DNA of 64,000 nt from Serpula lacrymans var. lacrymans S7.9 (taxonomy: Eukaryota; Basidiomycota; Agaricomycetes; Boletales; Serpulaceae): positions 532,507-596,506 of the forward strand of contig NW_006763307.1 in NCBI RefSeq assembly GCF_000218685.1, given 5' to 3'. A model generated the notes under the pieces. The model saw only the letters and a list, made by a program, of their open reading frames with translations, searched no databases and was not told the DNA's origin. The stretch's first letter is position 1. Each line of letters begins with the position of its first letter. Shown here in pieces: positions 48,572 through 61,384 of this stretch. A program made the position numbers and the translations under genes.

Positions 48572-51500
48572 TCATACAAGTTTGCATCCCATGATTTTCA
48601 CTAATCAAAACAGTCAACAATCAACCGCCGTTTATATAGATAATATGGACGTACCAGATCCATCAGGTTCTCCTGCAGCATACAACATCTCCATCGGATG
48701 GAAAGTGAGAGAGGTCGAACGAGGAATAAAAGGAGATGGTCCTCGCGGATTGTACGAAGTGAGGCCTGTGGGCAGTTGCAACATCGACAAAGGTGGAGAC
48801 GGCCTCAAGAGAGAGTGTACCATGAGACTTTGATGTCTCCAGTGAGTGGGAGTAAGAGCAGACGTCCTGTAAATGAATGTGAACACGTGATCAAATATTA
48901 CAACAAGAAAAATGATAATCACGTAGCGAGGACGCCAGCGGAAGAATGCATGTCAAAAGAGGATAAACCACCAGGATGCAGATCCCAGGTCTGGACAGCT
49001 CTATCAGAACCTCTAAGATCCCAAAATTTCACTTCGCCGTCCAAACTAAAAAATTCAATGACAAAAATGGCCTTGCTGTATAGATAATGCTTACCTTGCA
49101 GATAGCAACTGTGCTCCTTGGGTTGGATGCCAGCGAACGTTTTGAATCCATGAGGAATGCTCAGGATACGATCGGACAATCGCATCCTCTTCACCAAGCC
49201 TACGATCAAATACCCTCACAACGCCATCCGCAAAGCCAGCAATAAACATCGATGATGGACCATTGTCTGAGACGATGGCCGTTACAGGACTGTCAGAGTT
49301 AGTTTCCAGGTCCTGCACACAAGTAAATTCAAGTACGACTTTGGAAGATAGAGAAAACTGACCAGGACTTGGGTCTCTGAGTTCGCATCCCAGACTCGAA
49401 TAATGCGAGAATCCCCTCCTACCAGCAGAGACGCACTGCTTTGTTTCCAGTCGACGATAACTCCGCTGCCTCTGCGAACCTGAATAACGTCGTTGAGAGC
49501 GCGGAATGAGCTAACCATCTGAACAGGGCCCTGGTTCATCAGGGAATCGTAGTTTCGATACAGGCGAACTATCCCATCGGCTGTACGACAATGAATATTT
49601 AGGCAATTTGATGAGAAAGGTATCAGCCACTTACCAGCCCCAGTGACAATAATTCCTCCCACATCCTGATTGATGATGTGGAGTGAAGTGACACTTGTAC
49701 CTTTTGGATTACCATTGCAGAAGAGATTCAGCCGTTTACGCTGTGACCAATCCCATACACTAGGATGTACGGTGAACAAAACGCATTGGGAGAAGGATAT
49801 AAACATACCTAATCATATCCGTTTCATTGGCTATAACGAGATGAGGATCATAAGAATGAAAAGCCATCGAGAGCGGTTGGCCGCTGATTTGAATGCTTGC
49901 GACGGCGCGATCCCATCGAGAAGACTCTACAAACAGCTCGAGATGATGAGATCAAGCTTTTGACTAAAGATGGGATAAACTCACCCGCTACAGTCGTTTG
50001 CGAATGAGTTTCCATCGTGACCTTTTCGTTCCGCTGCTGTCGCCAAACCTGATAGTTATATTGTATGCTCCCTGGCTCGTCTGCTTCCGTTTGCTGTGAT
50101 GGAACTGTTTAGGGTGCTGATAGAGGGTTAGCGAGAATAAAAACGTACCCTCATCTGAGGTTCCTTGAAATACTCGCAGCACCAATCATAGAAAGTGCTC
50201 TTCAACGGCAGTACATCTCGGATTCCAGCGCCAGTTCCCAATCCAAGAATAACACTACTACTATTCGAGTCGATCGAGAAAGTGCTTCCACATGGGCTGT
50301 TTAGAGAACCAGTGCCGTTGTTCCCTCCTTGGTGCCGCTTCGAATAGGTGGCCGTTCGTCTCCGCGCTCTTAATCTTTCCATGTCCTCTTCCATTAAAGC
50401 TTCCATGACATCCGAAGGCAAGAAATCCATCGGTACTTGCGATCTATCGCTGGAAGAACGAGGCGAAGGGTTTGGTGAAGGAGGGCGTGACCTGTTAGTA
50501 GGCGTTGGAGGCCGCGAATATGGCGAAGTGTACTGCGCGATGTTCAGGTTAGGCGACGGAGGGCGAGACGCATCCAAAAGATCCGGACGGGGAAGCACAG
50601 ATAGTCCAGGGCTCGGTGGAGCGCGAGAATCATCCACCGTTGGGAATGCAATGGTACCCGCCAAGTTCCTGAGAGCATTGGCAAATGACGATGTCCTTCG
50701 TATGGTATTGGTAACGCCCGTAGAAATACTGCTTGTCATCGTATCGCTACGTGTGAGGGATGGTCTAATCGGATGTAATGGCGAAGGTGGCGCTTGGCTG
50801 AGCAAAGGCGAGGACTGTAAGGAGGCCACTCGGGAATGTGTGCCGCCTGCCGTTGTTGCCTGGTGATCTGTGGGCAATGGAGGGGTGTCGAGTGTGGAGC
50901 ATTCCAGACGAGTAAAGGGGGATTCTAACAAAAGTGCCATAATGTAGTCGATGACCGTCTGGGCATTTGTAGCTACTTCATGATAAGGGTCAATCGACAG
51001 TTCCAGGAGGAGGACGAAAATCGTGAAGAACGAGGACAGCAATACACGGTTCTCCTCCCGCGCGCCATCATCGTCTCCAAAGAGGTCTAACCATTCTGAT
51101 ACAGCTTGAGCAGTCATCTCCTCTTCGTGTTTCTGAGATGGTCCCTCGTTCCTCCACTTCCGATCTTCTTCCCAATAGATCCAAGCGCATATTACGAAAT
51201 AGCCTCTCCATTCCTTCACAAGGCAGCTGACGAGGATAAGCAGTTCTTTGCGGACCATGGGACTGGCATCATCCTTAGTCGCAAGAGCTGCGCCCGTAGC
51301 AACGGCAACTTCCATGCGGAAATGAATTCTCTCCTCGAGCTGATACATTGTTCCGCTACCTCCTCCGCCGTTCTTGTTTAGGTCCGGAGAACCCGAAGCT
51401 CCCATAAACGTACCCAATGAATACAAAGCCGCTGCACGAACCTCAGGCGACTCGTCCGAAAGCAGTAATATGAGCTTGTCTTGGGTGCCCTTGTCAACGC

Positions 51501-53750
51501 CATAGACTTTTATATCATCATTCGCGTCCCAGATTTGGGCGATACACAATGCCGACCACTGTCGTAACAAGAAGTCGCCTTCGTCTAATCGATCAAAGCA
51601 CTGATCGAAAACTCGCTCGCGCCAACACGCATTCTGACCGTGGGGATAATCCCGTGCTATAGCAGCGAGTACAAAAGCGCACATGGCCTTATGCTCAGCA
51701 CTGTTCGGTAGGACAGTGAGGCTTGGTTCCTCTTGCAGAGCAAGGACATTGGCAAAATATTTATAGCCTTGCGTGTTGTACAGATCGACTTGGACCGTAG
51801 GATCAACAGCGAGTATTCTGGCCCAGATGAAGATCAGGACGGGCCTAAGGTCCTGGCCAGCGGCTTGCAGAAGTTTGGATATATATGGAAATATCCCGAT
51901 GGTGAGCACAAGGTTTACTGCCCATGGCCCAAGATCAACGAATTGAGAGAGGAGGATTAGTGCGCGCAATCGGTGGGGCTGTGATAAGAGAACTTGGAGA
52001 ACAATCGGTAGCTGATCGGGTGGTTTACGAGGGACTAAATCATTCTCGCCCGTCTTCCCATCGACACCATTAACACCATTAACAATATCCGAACCATCAA
52101 ACCTTTCTCCGCCATTCTGGGTTGGAAGTGAAAATGGACCACGTTTCGTGAGAGCAGAGCCGCCTCGAGATATCCAGACCTCGAATGCTGTGAGCTGATC
52201 GGTGAAAAAGCGACTCGATACGTATTGGTAAGGCTTCTCCGATGAGGGACTCGTGGATGGAGTGCTATCCCTTGCTACAGCCTGCCCTAACCGTCTGGAC
52301 CTCGTCGCGTGCATAACGGGACTCGTTGGGGTACTACTGACGTTTGGACTTTTTGCAAGTAAATCAGGTAGCTGTCTGAGGCAGGTATCGACTGCTAGGT
52401 CCCACGATGACCATAAAGGATGAGTATTGGTAGATGGAAGGGCGGGATATGTATGAGGTGTACAGTGATAATTCTTCATGATCCGCTCTGCGAGCAGAAA
52501 ATTGCGGAAAAGGGATGCAATAAGGAGGTCCGAACGATATAAACGAGTGAAGACATCTCGAGAAAAGGTAGTCCAAGCGATGGTGTCAGTGATGGCTGTA
52601 AAAATCCAATTAAGTTCTCCAAGAGGCGTTCTACGGTCTTTGAGGTCACCAGGTAACTGCATGACCATATCTGCTGTGATATTGTTGGGAAGCTGGTGGT
52701 TCATAATGAAGTAGCGGAGCGCGATATCTATGGGTGACGTGAGGCAAGATGTGAAGATATCTGCAGGAAGCTCGGGGCAAGATGGAAGTTGTTCATGTGC
52801 CGCACAGGCAGCTAATTGCAAAGAACTCATATAAGGTTGCATGCCATCTGCATAGCCTCCGCGTGTCATGAATATATCCTGGTCGCGGCGCTCAGCGAAG
52901 GTATTAAAGTTTTGTAGTAGATTGCCAGCAGCCGAGCAATCCCATATATACACTCCTGGCGATCCGAGCCAAGTCTGCACTTCCATCAATGAGACCGGAA
53001 TATATTGCGTATAGTTTCGATTGAAGCACCACAGCTCCCCACTAGGAGTTGGCTTTGGGACACCGTGGCCATTGTAGTAAAAGCACACAGTTTCATCTTT
53101 CGCCTGTTTTCGCAATGTCATGCAGAACCGCCGTAAATCCTCGTAAGAGGGGTCCAAAATAGGTTTGTATGGAATCTTGAGACTAAGGCCTTCGAACTGG
53201 TGCTGTAAGTTGGTTCCAATAGCTTCCAGAGCCTTATGAGACGGCATTGTGTGTGGATCCACCCAACATTCCAAGACAGCACATGGGTTTGTTTTGATAA
53301 TGTCTGGGGGATCTACATCGATGTTCAGGCAAAGAACAAGGGCAGCATTTGCAGTCTTGAGCTTTCCAGGAGCCGAGCCACGCCACGGAAACAAGTTAGC
53401 GGTGTAGGGCGAGCGGGGAGCAGGATTACCGCAGGAAATATGTCGTTTAGCTGACCAATATGGCACGATGGGAACATGATCCGGAAGAGTTTCGTCTGAA
53501 GCGCTTCTTCCCATTCCCCGCAACAAGTCAACGTCGTTTCTGCCATCAGTTGTTTGATTGGAAGACGGATCAGACAGCGAAGTAGAACCCCAGCCTCTCT
53601 CGGTTTCCGACCCCACATCAGAGCCATGGCGCTCGACTCTCAGACCTGATTCAACAGGCCAAGAATCTATGCCTGAATGAAAGAGATAAATGGCGAAAAA
53701 GAGAGTGCACAGGAATGCGACGCGTACCTGGTGCATGACGTCCGTTTTGC
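48572..53750 (-). CDS. KOG1: TORC1 subunit raptor/KOG1
   Basis: Ten exons (53726-53750, 50149-53672, 49985-50093, 49809-49926, 49635-49759, 49363-49580, 49095-49312, 49045-48923, 48655-48836, 48572-48600) give 1556 residues. Raptor recruits substrates to TOR complex 1 and senses nutrients at the vacuole. The raptor N-terminal conserved (caspase-like) domain spans about residues 118-300: ALVLCLNIDVDPPD, CFYYNGHGVPKPT and YIWDCSAAGNL, keeping the His and Cys positions. HEAT-like helices follow (about 530-850), then a Ser/Pro-rich linker and a seven-blade WD40 region (from EPQMR/QTEADEPGSIQYN to the end). The last exon supplies the expected end DGSVKIMGCKL. The short first exon (MQNGRHAPG) restores frame. 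A longer open frame to 53793 is rejected. Confidence 0.95.
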
Positions 53751-54108
53751 ATCTAGCTGAAATGCAGAAAATGTTACAAAATAATGCCCTCAAGATGCAG
53801 CCTCTGGTAAACGAACAACGATGGTCCGGATGTATGATTGTGAGCGCACAAAGTGCAGTCCAATACTATAGTTGCGACTGTGGGGTCACGTCAATGTCCT
53901 TGCTGTAGTGGCCGGAAATGTGACGGTGATGCACCGTGACGGTCCACGGTGTCACATCATCACAGTCCCAGACCCTGGCTACACGGTCCACCAGCTATAT
54001 GCATGCGTACCCGTAACACTTGAAAGTGCCCCATATATCAGTGACTGGCGTAATTCTCCAGCTAACGTTCATTTTATCGGTCTAGGGCATTTCTGACATT
54101 CCTTTGGG
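53751..54108. promoter_or_regulatory. Divergent promoter region, KOG1 / dynactin
   Basis: 358 bp between two start codons on opposite strands. It includes GTGACGGTGATGCACCGTGA and ACGGTCCACGGTGTCAC at about 53920-53958, short imperfect dyads that could be factor sites. Function is inferred from position. Confidence 0.4.
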
Positions 54109-57100
54109 ATGTCGGCCAACGAACCTCCACTTGGTGCTTTGGTCGAGATTCCTGCAGGACGAGGCATCGCTCGTTTCTGCGGAACAACCTCTTTCTCAGC
54201 CGGAAAATGGGTAGGAGTAGAGCTACACGAGCCCAAGGGAAAGAACAATGGCTCAATACAAGGCATCACCTATTTTGCATGTAAACCAGATCACGGAGTC
54301 TTCGTCAGGCCAAGCCAGGTTAAGGTCATTTCAGCAGAGCCCGAGGCTCCTCCAGTTGCAAACGTGAGCCATCTTGCATATCTCACTTTCGAGCCAGCTT
54401 ATAATTGACTATATCGTAAAAGCGAATCCCATCTGCACTTGCGCGATCTACACTGGGCCATCAGCGGACACCCAGCACTGGACTTGCACGAGCCTCTTCT
54501 TTGAGATCAGCCGCTTCCTCTTCGTCTCGTTCTTCAAGTCCTGCAAAACCACATGCCAGCGCACTACCGGCTGCAGGTACTGCAGCAAGCCCTAGGATAT
54601 CCCGTCTCGCTCCCACTTCTCCTGCTAAACGCATTCCAGCTCTTTCGCTTCAACCTCGGAAATCTTTCCCGCGACAGTCTTCTGCGGAAAGTAGCGCACC
54701 TCTTAGCCCAGCCTTTCCACCACCACGCATCACCGAGTCTCCTTCGCAAGAACCTTCATTATCTAAGGGTGTGTCCCTACCCAAACGGATCTCTTCACCC
54801 CCGTCACCACCACCACACAAGTCATCCCCACTTCAAGCCCCTAGTCTAGTCCCACCGCCTGTCCCCATCGCCCCATCACTATCAAACGGTTCCACGTCTA
54901 TTCATGTTGCTTCCCCTGTCGCTACCAAGGCTCCTTCCCAACCTTCTTCGCCAGTCGTTCAACGTGCCCAGGATGATCAGGAACTCCAAGAGCTTCGAGC
55001 CAAGATCCGAGTCCTCGAAGCAAAACGTGCCGACGACGCTCGACACGTACGAGAGCTTGAAAGTCGCCTTTCCGAGGCCGAATCCTTCGTTGCCCTCCGT
55101 CCCAAACTTCAAGCCAAACTCAGTCAGCTTCAGACAGATCTAACCGCGACGCGCCGCGAACTTTCGGACGCGCAGCAGCTCGCTCAGCTTACCGACAGTA
55201 GATCAGTTGATTCGCAAGAGCAACTGGAGATGGCGATGTTGGATAAGGAGGTAGCAGAGGAACGTGCAGAAATCGCTGAGGCTGAGCTGGAGGAGGTTAG
55301 AGAGAAACTAGCAGTCGTAGAAGTTGAGATGAATGTCCTGAAGGAAGGTGGAGGTAAACCCTCCCATTATTACCGAGGTATACGCTAAACTTGGATTTCC
55401 AGATCCTGGAGAAGGGGGTGATTCTAATATCAAGTCTTCTTTAGCGTTCATTCAATTGGAAAAACAGAATGAACGCCTCAAGGAGGCGCTTATTCGGTTT
55501 GTCAATGTCCTCACGTTCTGGTAGCCCCTCTTTTGAATCATCGTGTATAGGTTACGCGATATGTCACAAGAAACGGAACAGGAGCAGCGCCGTCGTATCA
55601 CGGAAATGGAGAAAGATATCACTGGCGTCGATGATCTTCAAGGTTTGCACTATTAGTGAAGTAAACGCAGATATTAATAAACTTGCACAGCTTCATATGA
55701 AGAAACTTTGATCAAATTATCAAATGCTGAAATTCAGATTGATGACCTCAAACTTCAACTCGACGACGCCCTAGGTGCAGAAGAAATGCTCGTGCAACTC
55801 ACAGAGCGTAACCTTATGCTTGGTGAGGTAAGTATAGGTTCGCCATAAGCCATTTATTGTGCATAACCGCTCCATTTCCCAGAAAATTGAGGAAATGCGT
55901 ATCACTATCGAAGACCTTGAAGCTCTGAAGGAACTCAACGATGAGCTCGAGGAAAACCATATAGAAACGGAGAAGTCCATGCAAGACGAGATAGGTAAAC
56001 TAGTATCTTCGATGTGAATTGTATGGTGTCTCACAGGATACCTCAGATGCCAAGGATTCAGAAGCTCGTGAACATATACAAAAGATTGCGAATCTCGAAG
56101 AGGCCTGTCTAGATCTAGAGAACACTATTGGTCAATTCCGAGAACTTGTCTTACAGTTACAAGGGTATGCAAATCTGTCGAAGTCCTGAACGACTAATAA
56201 CTTATTCGCTTCTCTAGGGATCTTGATACTCTTCGTTCTCAAACTCAAACCGCTCAGCATGAATCAGCCACAGCTGCCTCACAGACCGCGGCTATGATGT
56301 CTCTGAATCTCAAGCTACAATCCTCTGCTTCCAAGAACCAGGCCAAGAACATAGAGCTTGAAATCAGGAAATTGGAGGCAAGGGAGAGCCGTGAGCTGCT
56401 CACCATTGTTCAGGTATGATCGGACCACAGACGGGTGCTATGCAAGACTGATTAATAATTGCCATCTAGCCTTATCTACCCCAGTTGTATGTCGAATCGG
56501 ATAGTGACGCGACAAGCTGCTATCTCTTCTTCCAGCGCCTTGGATACAAAACTGATCTCATCAACATTGTCGTGGCGCAAACACACGGGCTTCCTGAGTC
56601 TCTCAATGGACCCGTCTCCGATGTTCTGGTTGGCGTCTGTGAGGTCTGTATAAACGTTATGATCATGGTGCGATAGCTCACACCTTCTCAGATGCGTGGT
56701 CGTATTGCTGGCCTTTCTACTTTATGCAAACGTTTTGCTGCCATTTTGCGCCACTGTGATGTCGAGTCTTTCCTGAACATCGGTAGGATTTACCCAGAGA
56801 TTGCACCAATGGAGAAACGAATCGATATGCATATTGACCTGCTCCGTCGAGATGAGTTCCGAGAAATGGAATGTGTCAGTGACATTGCCAAGTGAGTTTA
56901 ATATCAAACAAGGGGATGTTCATTTGGCTTACCATGCCCAGGATGCAAGCTCAATTCGATCATCTCGCCGAAACATACTTCAATGGCTTCGAGCATGATC
57001 TTGGTGAACGGGAGCTAGGATATGCACTATCGTTTGATCACGATTTAGATATATTCGGCGCATCCATTGGCCTGACGAAGACCTCGGTCGAAGCTATAGT

Positions 57101-58787
57101 TAAAGATCAAGGTAGGTCTCGTCCCTTCTTTCATTTACACTTGCACCTCACATATCTCCTGCAGATGTTGTTTTGGACATGGGAGGTTATGATCCTGAAG
57201 TTGAACTGTTTGAGCCCTTGTATAAACTATTGGATCAATGCAAGACTGCGAGAGTTTTGTCTAGGTAAATAGCTCTCCTTTTCTACAGACTGTCTGCTGA
57301 TATACGATTTAGGAAACTTACAAAGCGCTTGGAAGACCTCATTCACGACTCTAGTGCTCTAAAATCTCACATGCTTCCACAGCTCAAGGCTCTTAGCAAC
57401 ACCATTCCTGAGCTCGTTAATTTCGGTATTTCTGTAAGGAGTAACGCATACTTGTCTATCCGCCCTCTGACCATGTAACACCCTTTAGCTGGCCCAACAA
57501 GTTATACCTCATCTAAGTGATGCACGCGGTGCTAAATGCGCTTTCCAACTATCAACTGTACTCAATTTCGTCAAGCAAATGGCTTTGTCGACGGTTGCCA
57601 AGGATATGAAGCCAGGAGCATCGTGCTGGGAAGCTATCGGCGAATCAGTAGCTCAACTTTCTCAAGAGTGTAGCAAGCTTCTTCCTTTAGTCTTGGACGG
57701 AGAAAATGTCTGCAAAAGTAAGTCCCTCTTGTTCTGCGTACAAGTCACGTGTCTCCATCTGCTGTAAAAACAAGTTTCCGGAACGGCGCCTTGGGTCACC
57801 CGTATCGACGAGATCAAAACAAGCACTGCAATCAATGTGGAAGCCGAAAGGAAAGCTGTGCAGTTGCAAGATGAGATTCAAGGCCTTGTTCGAAGTCTCA
57901 AAGCCAAGGACCAAAATATCCAAGAGTCTGTCGTCAAGATCGAGCTTATGGAACGTCGGATGGAGACTGTCAAGAAACAAGCCGATACCATCGGCGATCT
58001 TGAGATCGAGCTCAACAAGGCTAGGAAACAAGAACGCTCCTATGAAGAGGCTATGGAGCAACTGCAGGCCGATCTCGACGCACTGGAGCAAGACAATGCG
58101 AAGTTAAAAGTGATGTCCGCTGGCCCAGAGCGACAAGGTACGTGTTGATAGTCTTGAGCTAATTTTGGGCCTCATATTCATATCATCTATTCCTTCATCA
58201 CAAAGCATCAGGCACTCAGCCTACAGAAGCGGAAAGTGTTCCCATAGAGGGAAGCTTAGAAACTTCACACCTACTAGAACAGGCTAGTTTCTTACTATTC
58301 CTCCGGTTCTCGTGTTACATCTAACTGTGTATAGATCGATGCTCTCCGTGGAACTGTCCGATTCCTTCGAACGGAGAATTCATATCTTAAAGGTCAAGAT
58401 CTGCTCAAAGAAATACAGACCTTACCGCCTCTTTGCGAACCTGTTATTCGCGTACCAACACCTCCGCTAGATCCTTCTGGTACATCAGATTCAGAAGAAT
58501 CAGACAACGAAGCTGTCACCCCTCCACCAACACTGCGTTCCTTAGCCACGGAAACGAAGTTCCTCTACCGCGATGTCATGAAGTTTTCATCATCCCCACG
58601 GGTCGTTGATCTTTCTGCCCTGAATGCGAAGCGGACAGAAAAGAACGGGAAGACGGGGAAGGTATGGATGCCCCGGAAGGAGACGCCAGCACACCAAGTT
58701 CTAGAAAGGAAACTCGAGGGTGAGCGGCTGAATAGAAGAGTTAGAGGCTTGTTGGACCGTGCCAGTGCAATAGGAGGGTCATTTTAA
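54109..58787 (+). CDS. Dynactin large subunit p150Glued
   Basis: Seventeen exons give 1259 residues, close to animal p150Glued. It links dynein to microtubules and cargo. The CAP-Gly domain (about 8-75) has [20 protein letters not shown] and the EEB1/tubulin-tail groove GKNNGSIQG (usual form GKNDG). A Ser/Pro/Ala-rich basic linker (about 86-240) adds microtubule affinity. The first coiled coil starts [20 protein letters not shown], and the p150 core follows ([27 protein letters not shown], then [16 protein letters not shown]). A second coiled coil is around [20 protein letters not shown], and the C-terminus is [20 protein letters not shown]. The intron at 58283 appears to start with GC (CAG/GCTAGT), since only that join keeps frame. 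Confidence 0.95.
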
Positions 58788-59168
58788 TGCACTTTCTTTT
58801 TTTGTTTATGCTTCATACGCTGATACCCTTATAATCACACACTGTTCCCATACCCTACATGCATTTCTGCGTATGATAAACAAATATATCTAGGATAATC
58901 TTAGTTGTTGTCGCAGTGCGGGTGTTTCCTGAGGTGGCTTAGCTAAGCACAGCTATGGAGCGGTTTTTCCCGGAAGTTGGGTTTGCCACATTTTGCCAGA
59001 GACCGCCACCGTGCCACCCAGGTTTTCTGCCACAAGCTCTGCCACCGCTGGCTGCCCGCCACCTACTTGCCACAGACAAGACAAAGACTGAATATCGTGA
59101 CCGCTGGTCCTTCAAATAAACAGGAAAATAATTGGAATATAAGTGTGAGCCCCCATCAGGCATCCCAG
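58788..59168. promoter_or_regulatory. Upstream region of zinc-finger gene with GCCAC cluster
   Basis: Seven GCCAC sites on the + strand (58985, 59005, 59013, 59029, 59041, 59058, 59069) and one reverse GTGGC (58933) lie within 140 bp. Two are embedded in TTTGCCACA or CTTGCCACA, one base off the yeast proteasome-element TTTGCCACC. The cluster could bind a transcription factor. An in-frame ATG at 58953 reads through it to a stop, so part could be translated in a leader ORF. Confidence 0.5.
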
Positions 59169-61051
59169 ATGGTCCGAGCGCAGGTAAAGGCGACGGTACG
59201 TCCTGTTGATGAGACTCGACAAATGATCAGCCACCTGAAAGCTATTTTGTGGCTGGCCCACTTTAGCCAGAGGAAAAGAAGGAAACTCAGAAGAAAAAGA
59301 CGCCACAGAAGAAAAAATCGGCAGAGACAGGGGTATGGCCTTGCAAAATAAACGGTTGCAACAAACAATTCGCTCGTGAAGCCGATCTCAAACGGCATCA
59401 GAGGACAACCAAACTACATTCTATGCCTGGATTGTGCGTATCCGTTCATACATTATAATATCCGATAATCGTGTTTGACCTGAACATGGCTTTTTACAGT
59501 GCATGTCCACAATGTGACGCGACTTTTACACGGGTGAATATTCTATCTTATTTTACTGATTCTTCAGGAGAATGACCATTCACTAGACAGATGCCTTGAG
59601 GAGACATCAGAAATCCAGGTGGGCTTATCAGTAATCCTTGTCATGCACTTCCTTATATTCGTCCATAGGCATAATGGAGTAATCATAGAACCAGCCGATC
59701 CTGACAAAAAGAAGGGCAAGTTGGAGGAAGAAGGAGCCTCCCCATCAGGATCAAAGTCGAAGAGCCCAAGTGCATCGCCGTCGTCAAAGGAAAAAGAAAA
59801 CCCTCCTAGTACGCAAACACCTCCTAGTGCTCTAGCACAACCAGGTACAGCAGGTCCAGCCAGTGGTCCTCACAGCTACTACCGTCAACACACCATGAAT
59901 GGTGGTATGTATGATACCCCAGCTTCCGCTCCCATGCACTCATATCCGCCAGTCTATGTGCCTCCGCCGCCGCCAGGTATGGTAATGGATGGCCAGTATC
60001 CTCAGGGCATTGGACTGCCTACGTCCGCTACCAGACTCCACCAGGCTAATTGGCCTCCTCCACCCCCATGGGCCCCAGATGGCAGCCAACCACAAATGGG
60101 CCCCATGAGTTATCATCAAGTGCCCGGCCCGCATCCTGCCTATTATGCCTCGCCGTATTATCGTACTTCCATGATGCCTCCACATCCACATCCTCCCCAT
60201 CAACCTCAAATCAATCCCGAACTCGTCGCTCAATCTCAAATGCAGAATGGAGGGCATTCTCAACCACCTCAGAGTGACGGCTCTTCGCGTACCGGCACTC
60301 CAGCTATGTCGAGTATCCAGAATAACGTAGACCCAAGATTATCCCAAGCAGAGCCAGGTCCCAGCCAGCAGGATGGGGGCATGACGATATCAGAACGCTC
60401 CACTGAGAGCGGTCAAAAGCTGACGCCCGTAGCGCCCGTTATTGATCCTTCACTAGATATGTCGCCCGCGACTCAGGGTACAAACCCAAACATATCAGAA
60501 GTCAAATCGGTCTCTATGGAAATCACTCAAGCTGCCATGGAAGCAGTCTTGGAGTCTGCTAAGCGCGAGTCTAGTTTGGCTGGGACTCATAGCACGGCTT
60601 CCGGTACACCAGAAGTTGGTAGCGCTCGCCAGCTTCAAACGGAGCTAACCCAGGAACAGGCTCCACAGGAGGCTGATATGGAGGGCGATGCAGATGCCGA
60701 AGGGGAGACCGAAGGAGTCCAAGAGGATGATATACCTCTTACCCGCGAGTCTTCCTCTGCCGGCGATGGTGGTATACCAGGAAGTGATGTTCCCGCTTAT
60801 ACGGGAGCGGCGTCTCAGCCACAGACACTTGATCGTCCTGAACCAATGGAGCAGATGCTCACCGAAGACGGCGAGCCAATGTTAAACCCAGGTAATACTA
60901 TAATTGCGCTCTTATCCTATACCGGACTTGACTTATTTTCTCTATAGCTGAGTTATTGACACAGGTCAGTTCTGGTGCGATAGATCATCCAATAGGTCTA
61001 ATGTTAGACTTTGTGTTACAGGAATCTTTAGCTTCTCCACCACCTTCATAA
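59169..61051 (+). CDS. C2H2 zinc-finger transcription factor
   Basis: Seven exons (59169-59195, 59267-59433, 59500-59533, 59587-59618, 59669-60891, 60948-60964, 61022-61051) give 509 residues. Two C2H2 fingers near the N-terminus: WPCKINGCNKQFAREADLKR with HQ and H (about 31-58), then FACPQCDATFTRTDALRRHQ with SRH (about 65-88). The second finger is built from three exons. A Lys-rich stretch before the fingers (EEKKETQKKKTPQKKK) can serve as nuclear signal. The rest is disordered, rich in Pro, Ser, Gln, His and Tyr, as in an activation region. The target genes are unknown. The first exon (MVRAQVKAT) is the best in-frame start; a start further upstream is possible. Confidence 0.82.
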
Positions 61052-61384
61052 ATTCTACTCTAGCGCTTGATATTCCTTCACCTTGTCTCTTAGTTTTTAT
61101 TTTAGTTACCTTTACGTGTGTTGTAGAAAATCCAGGACCCATAGCGTAGGCGAATGCCATCATACAAATAAGGATGAGTACATTGTATTGAAAAACTGTT
61201 GCAAATAGTAGGAAATGTGCTACATGCCAATGCTGTGGAGAGCTGTGACGTTAAATATCAAATGTATAGAGATACACTGTGTTATCGCTGTTGAGAGCCA
61301 TCGCTGTTGAGAGCGACAGAGAGAATGGAAACAAATGAGAACGAGAATGGAAATATTATCGTAAAGGAACGTGAGATGAGATGC
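61052..61384. other. Convergent spacer with 16 bp tandem repeat
   Basis: The 3' flanks of the zinc-finger and adenosine kinase genes. ATCGCTGTTGAGAGCC is repeated in tandem at about 61284-61315. No gene is supported. Confidence 0.6.

Noticed and set aside
53726..53793. KOG1 start at the frame's first ATG (53793)
   Set aside because: The stretch contains a GTACGC..TTCAG intron. The joined exon starting at 53750 gives a total length divisible by three and a cleaner N-terminus.
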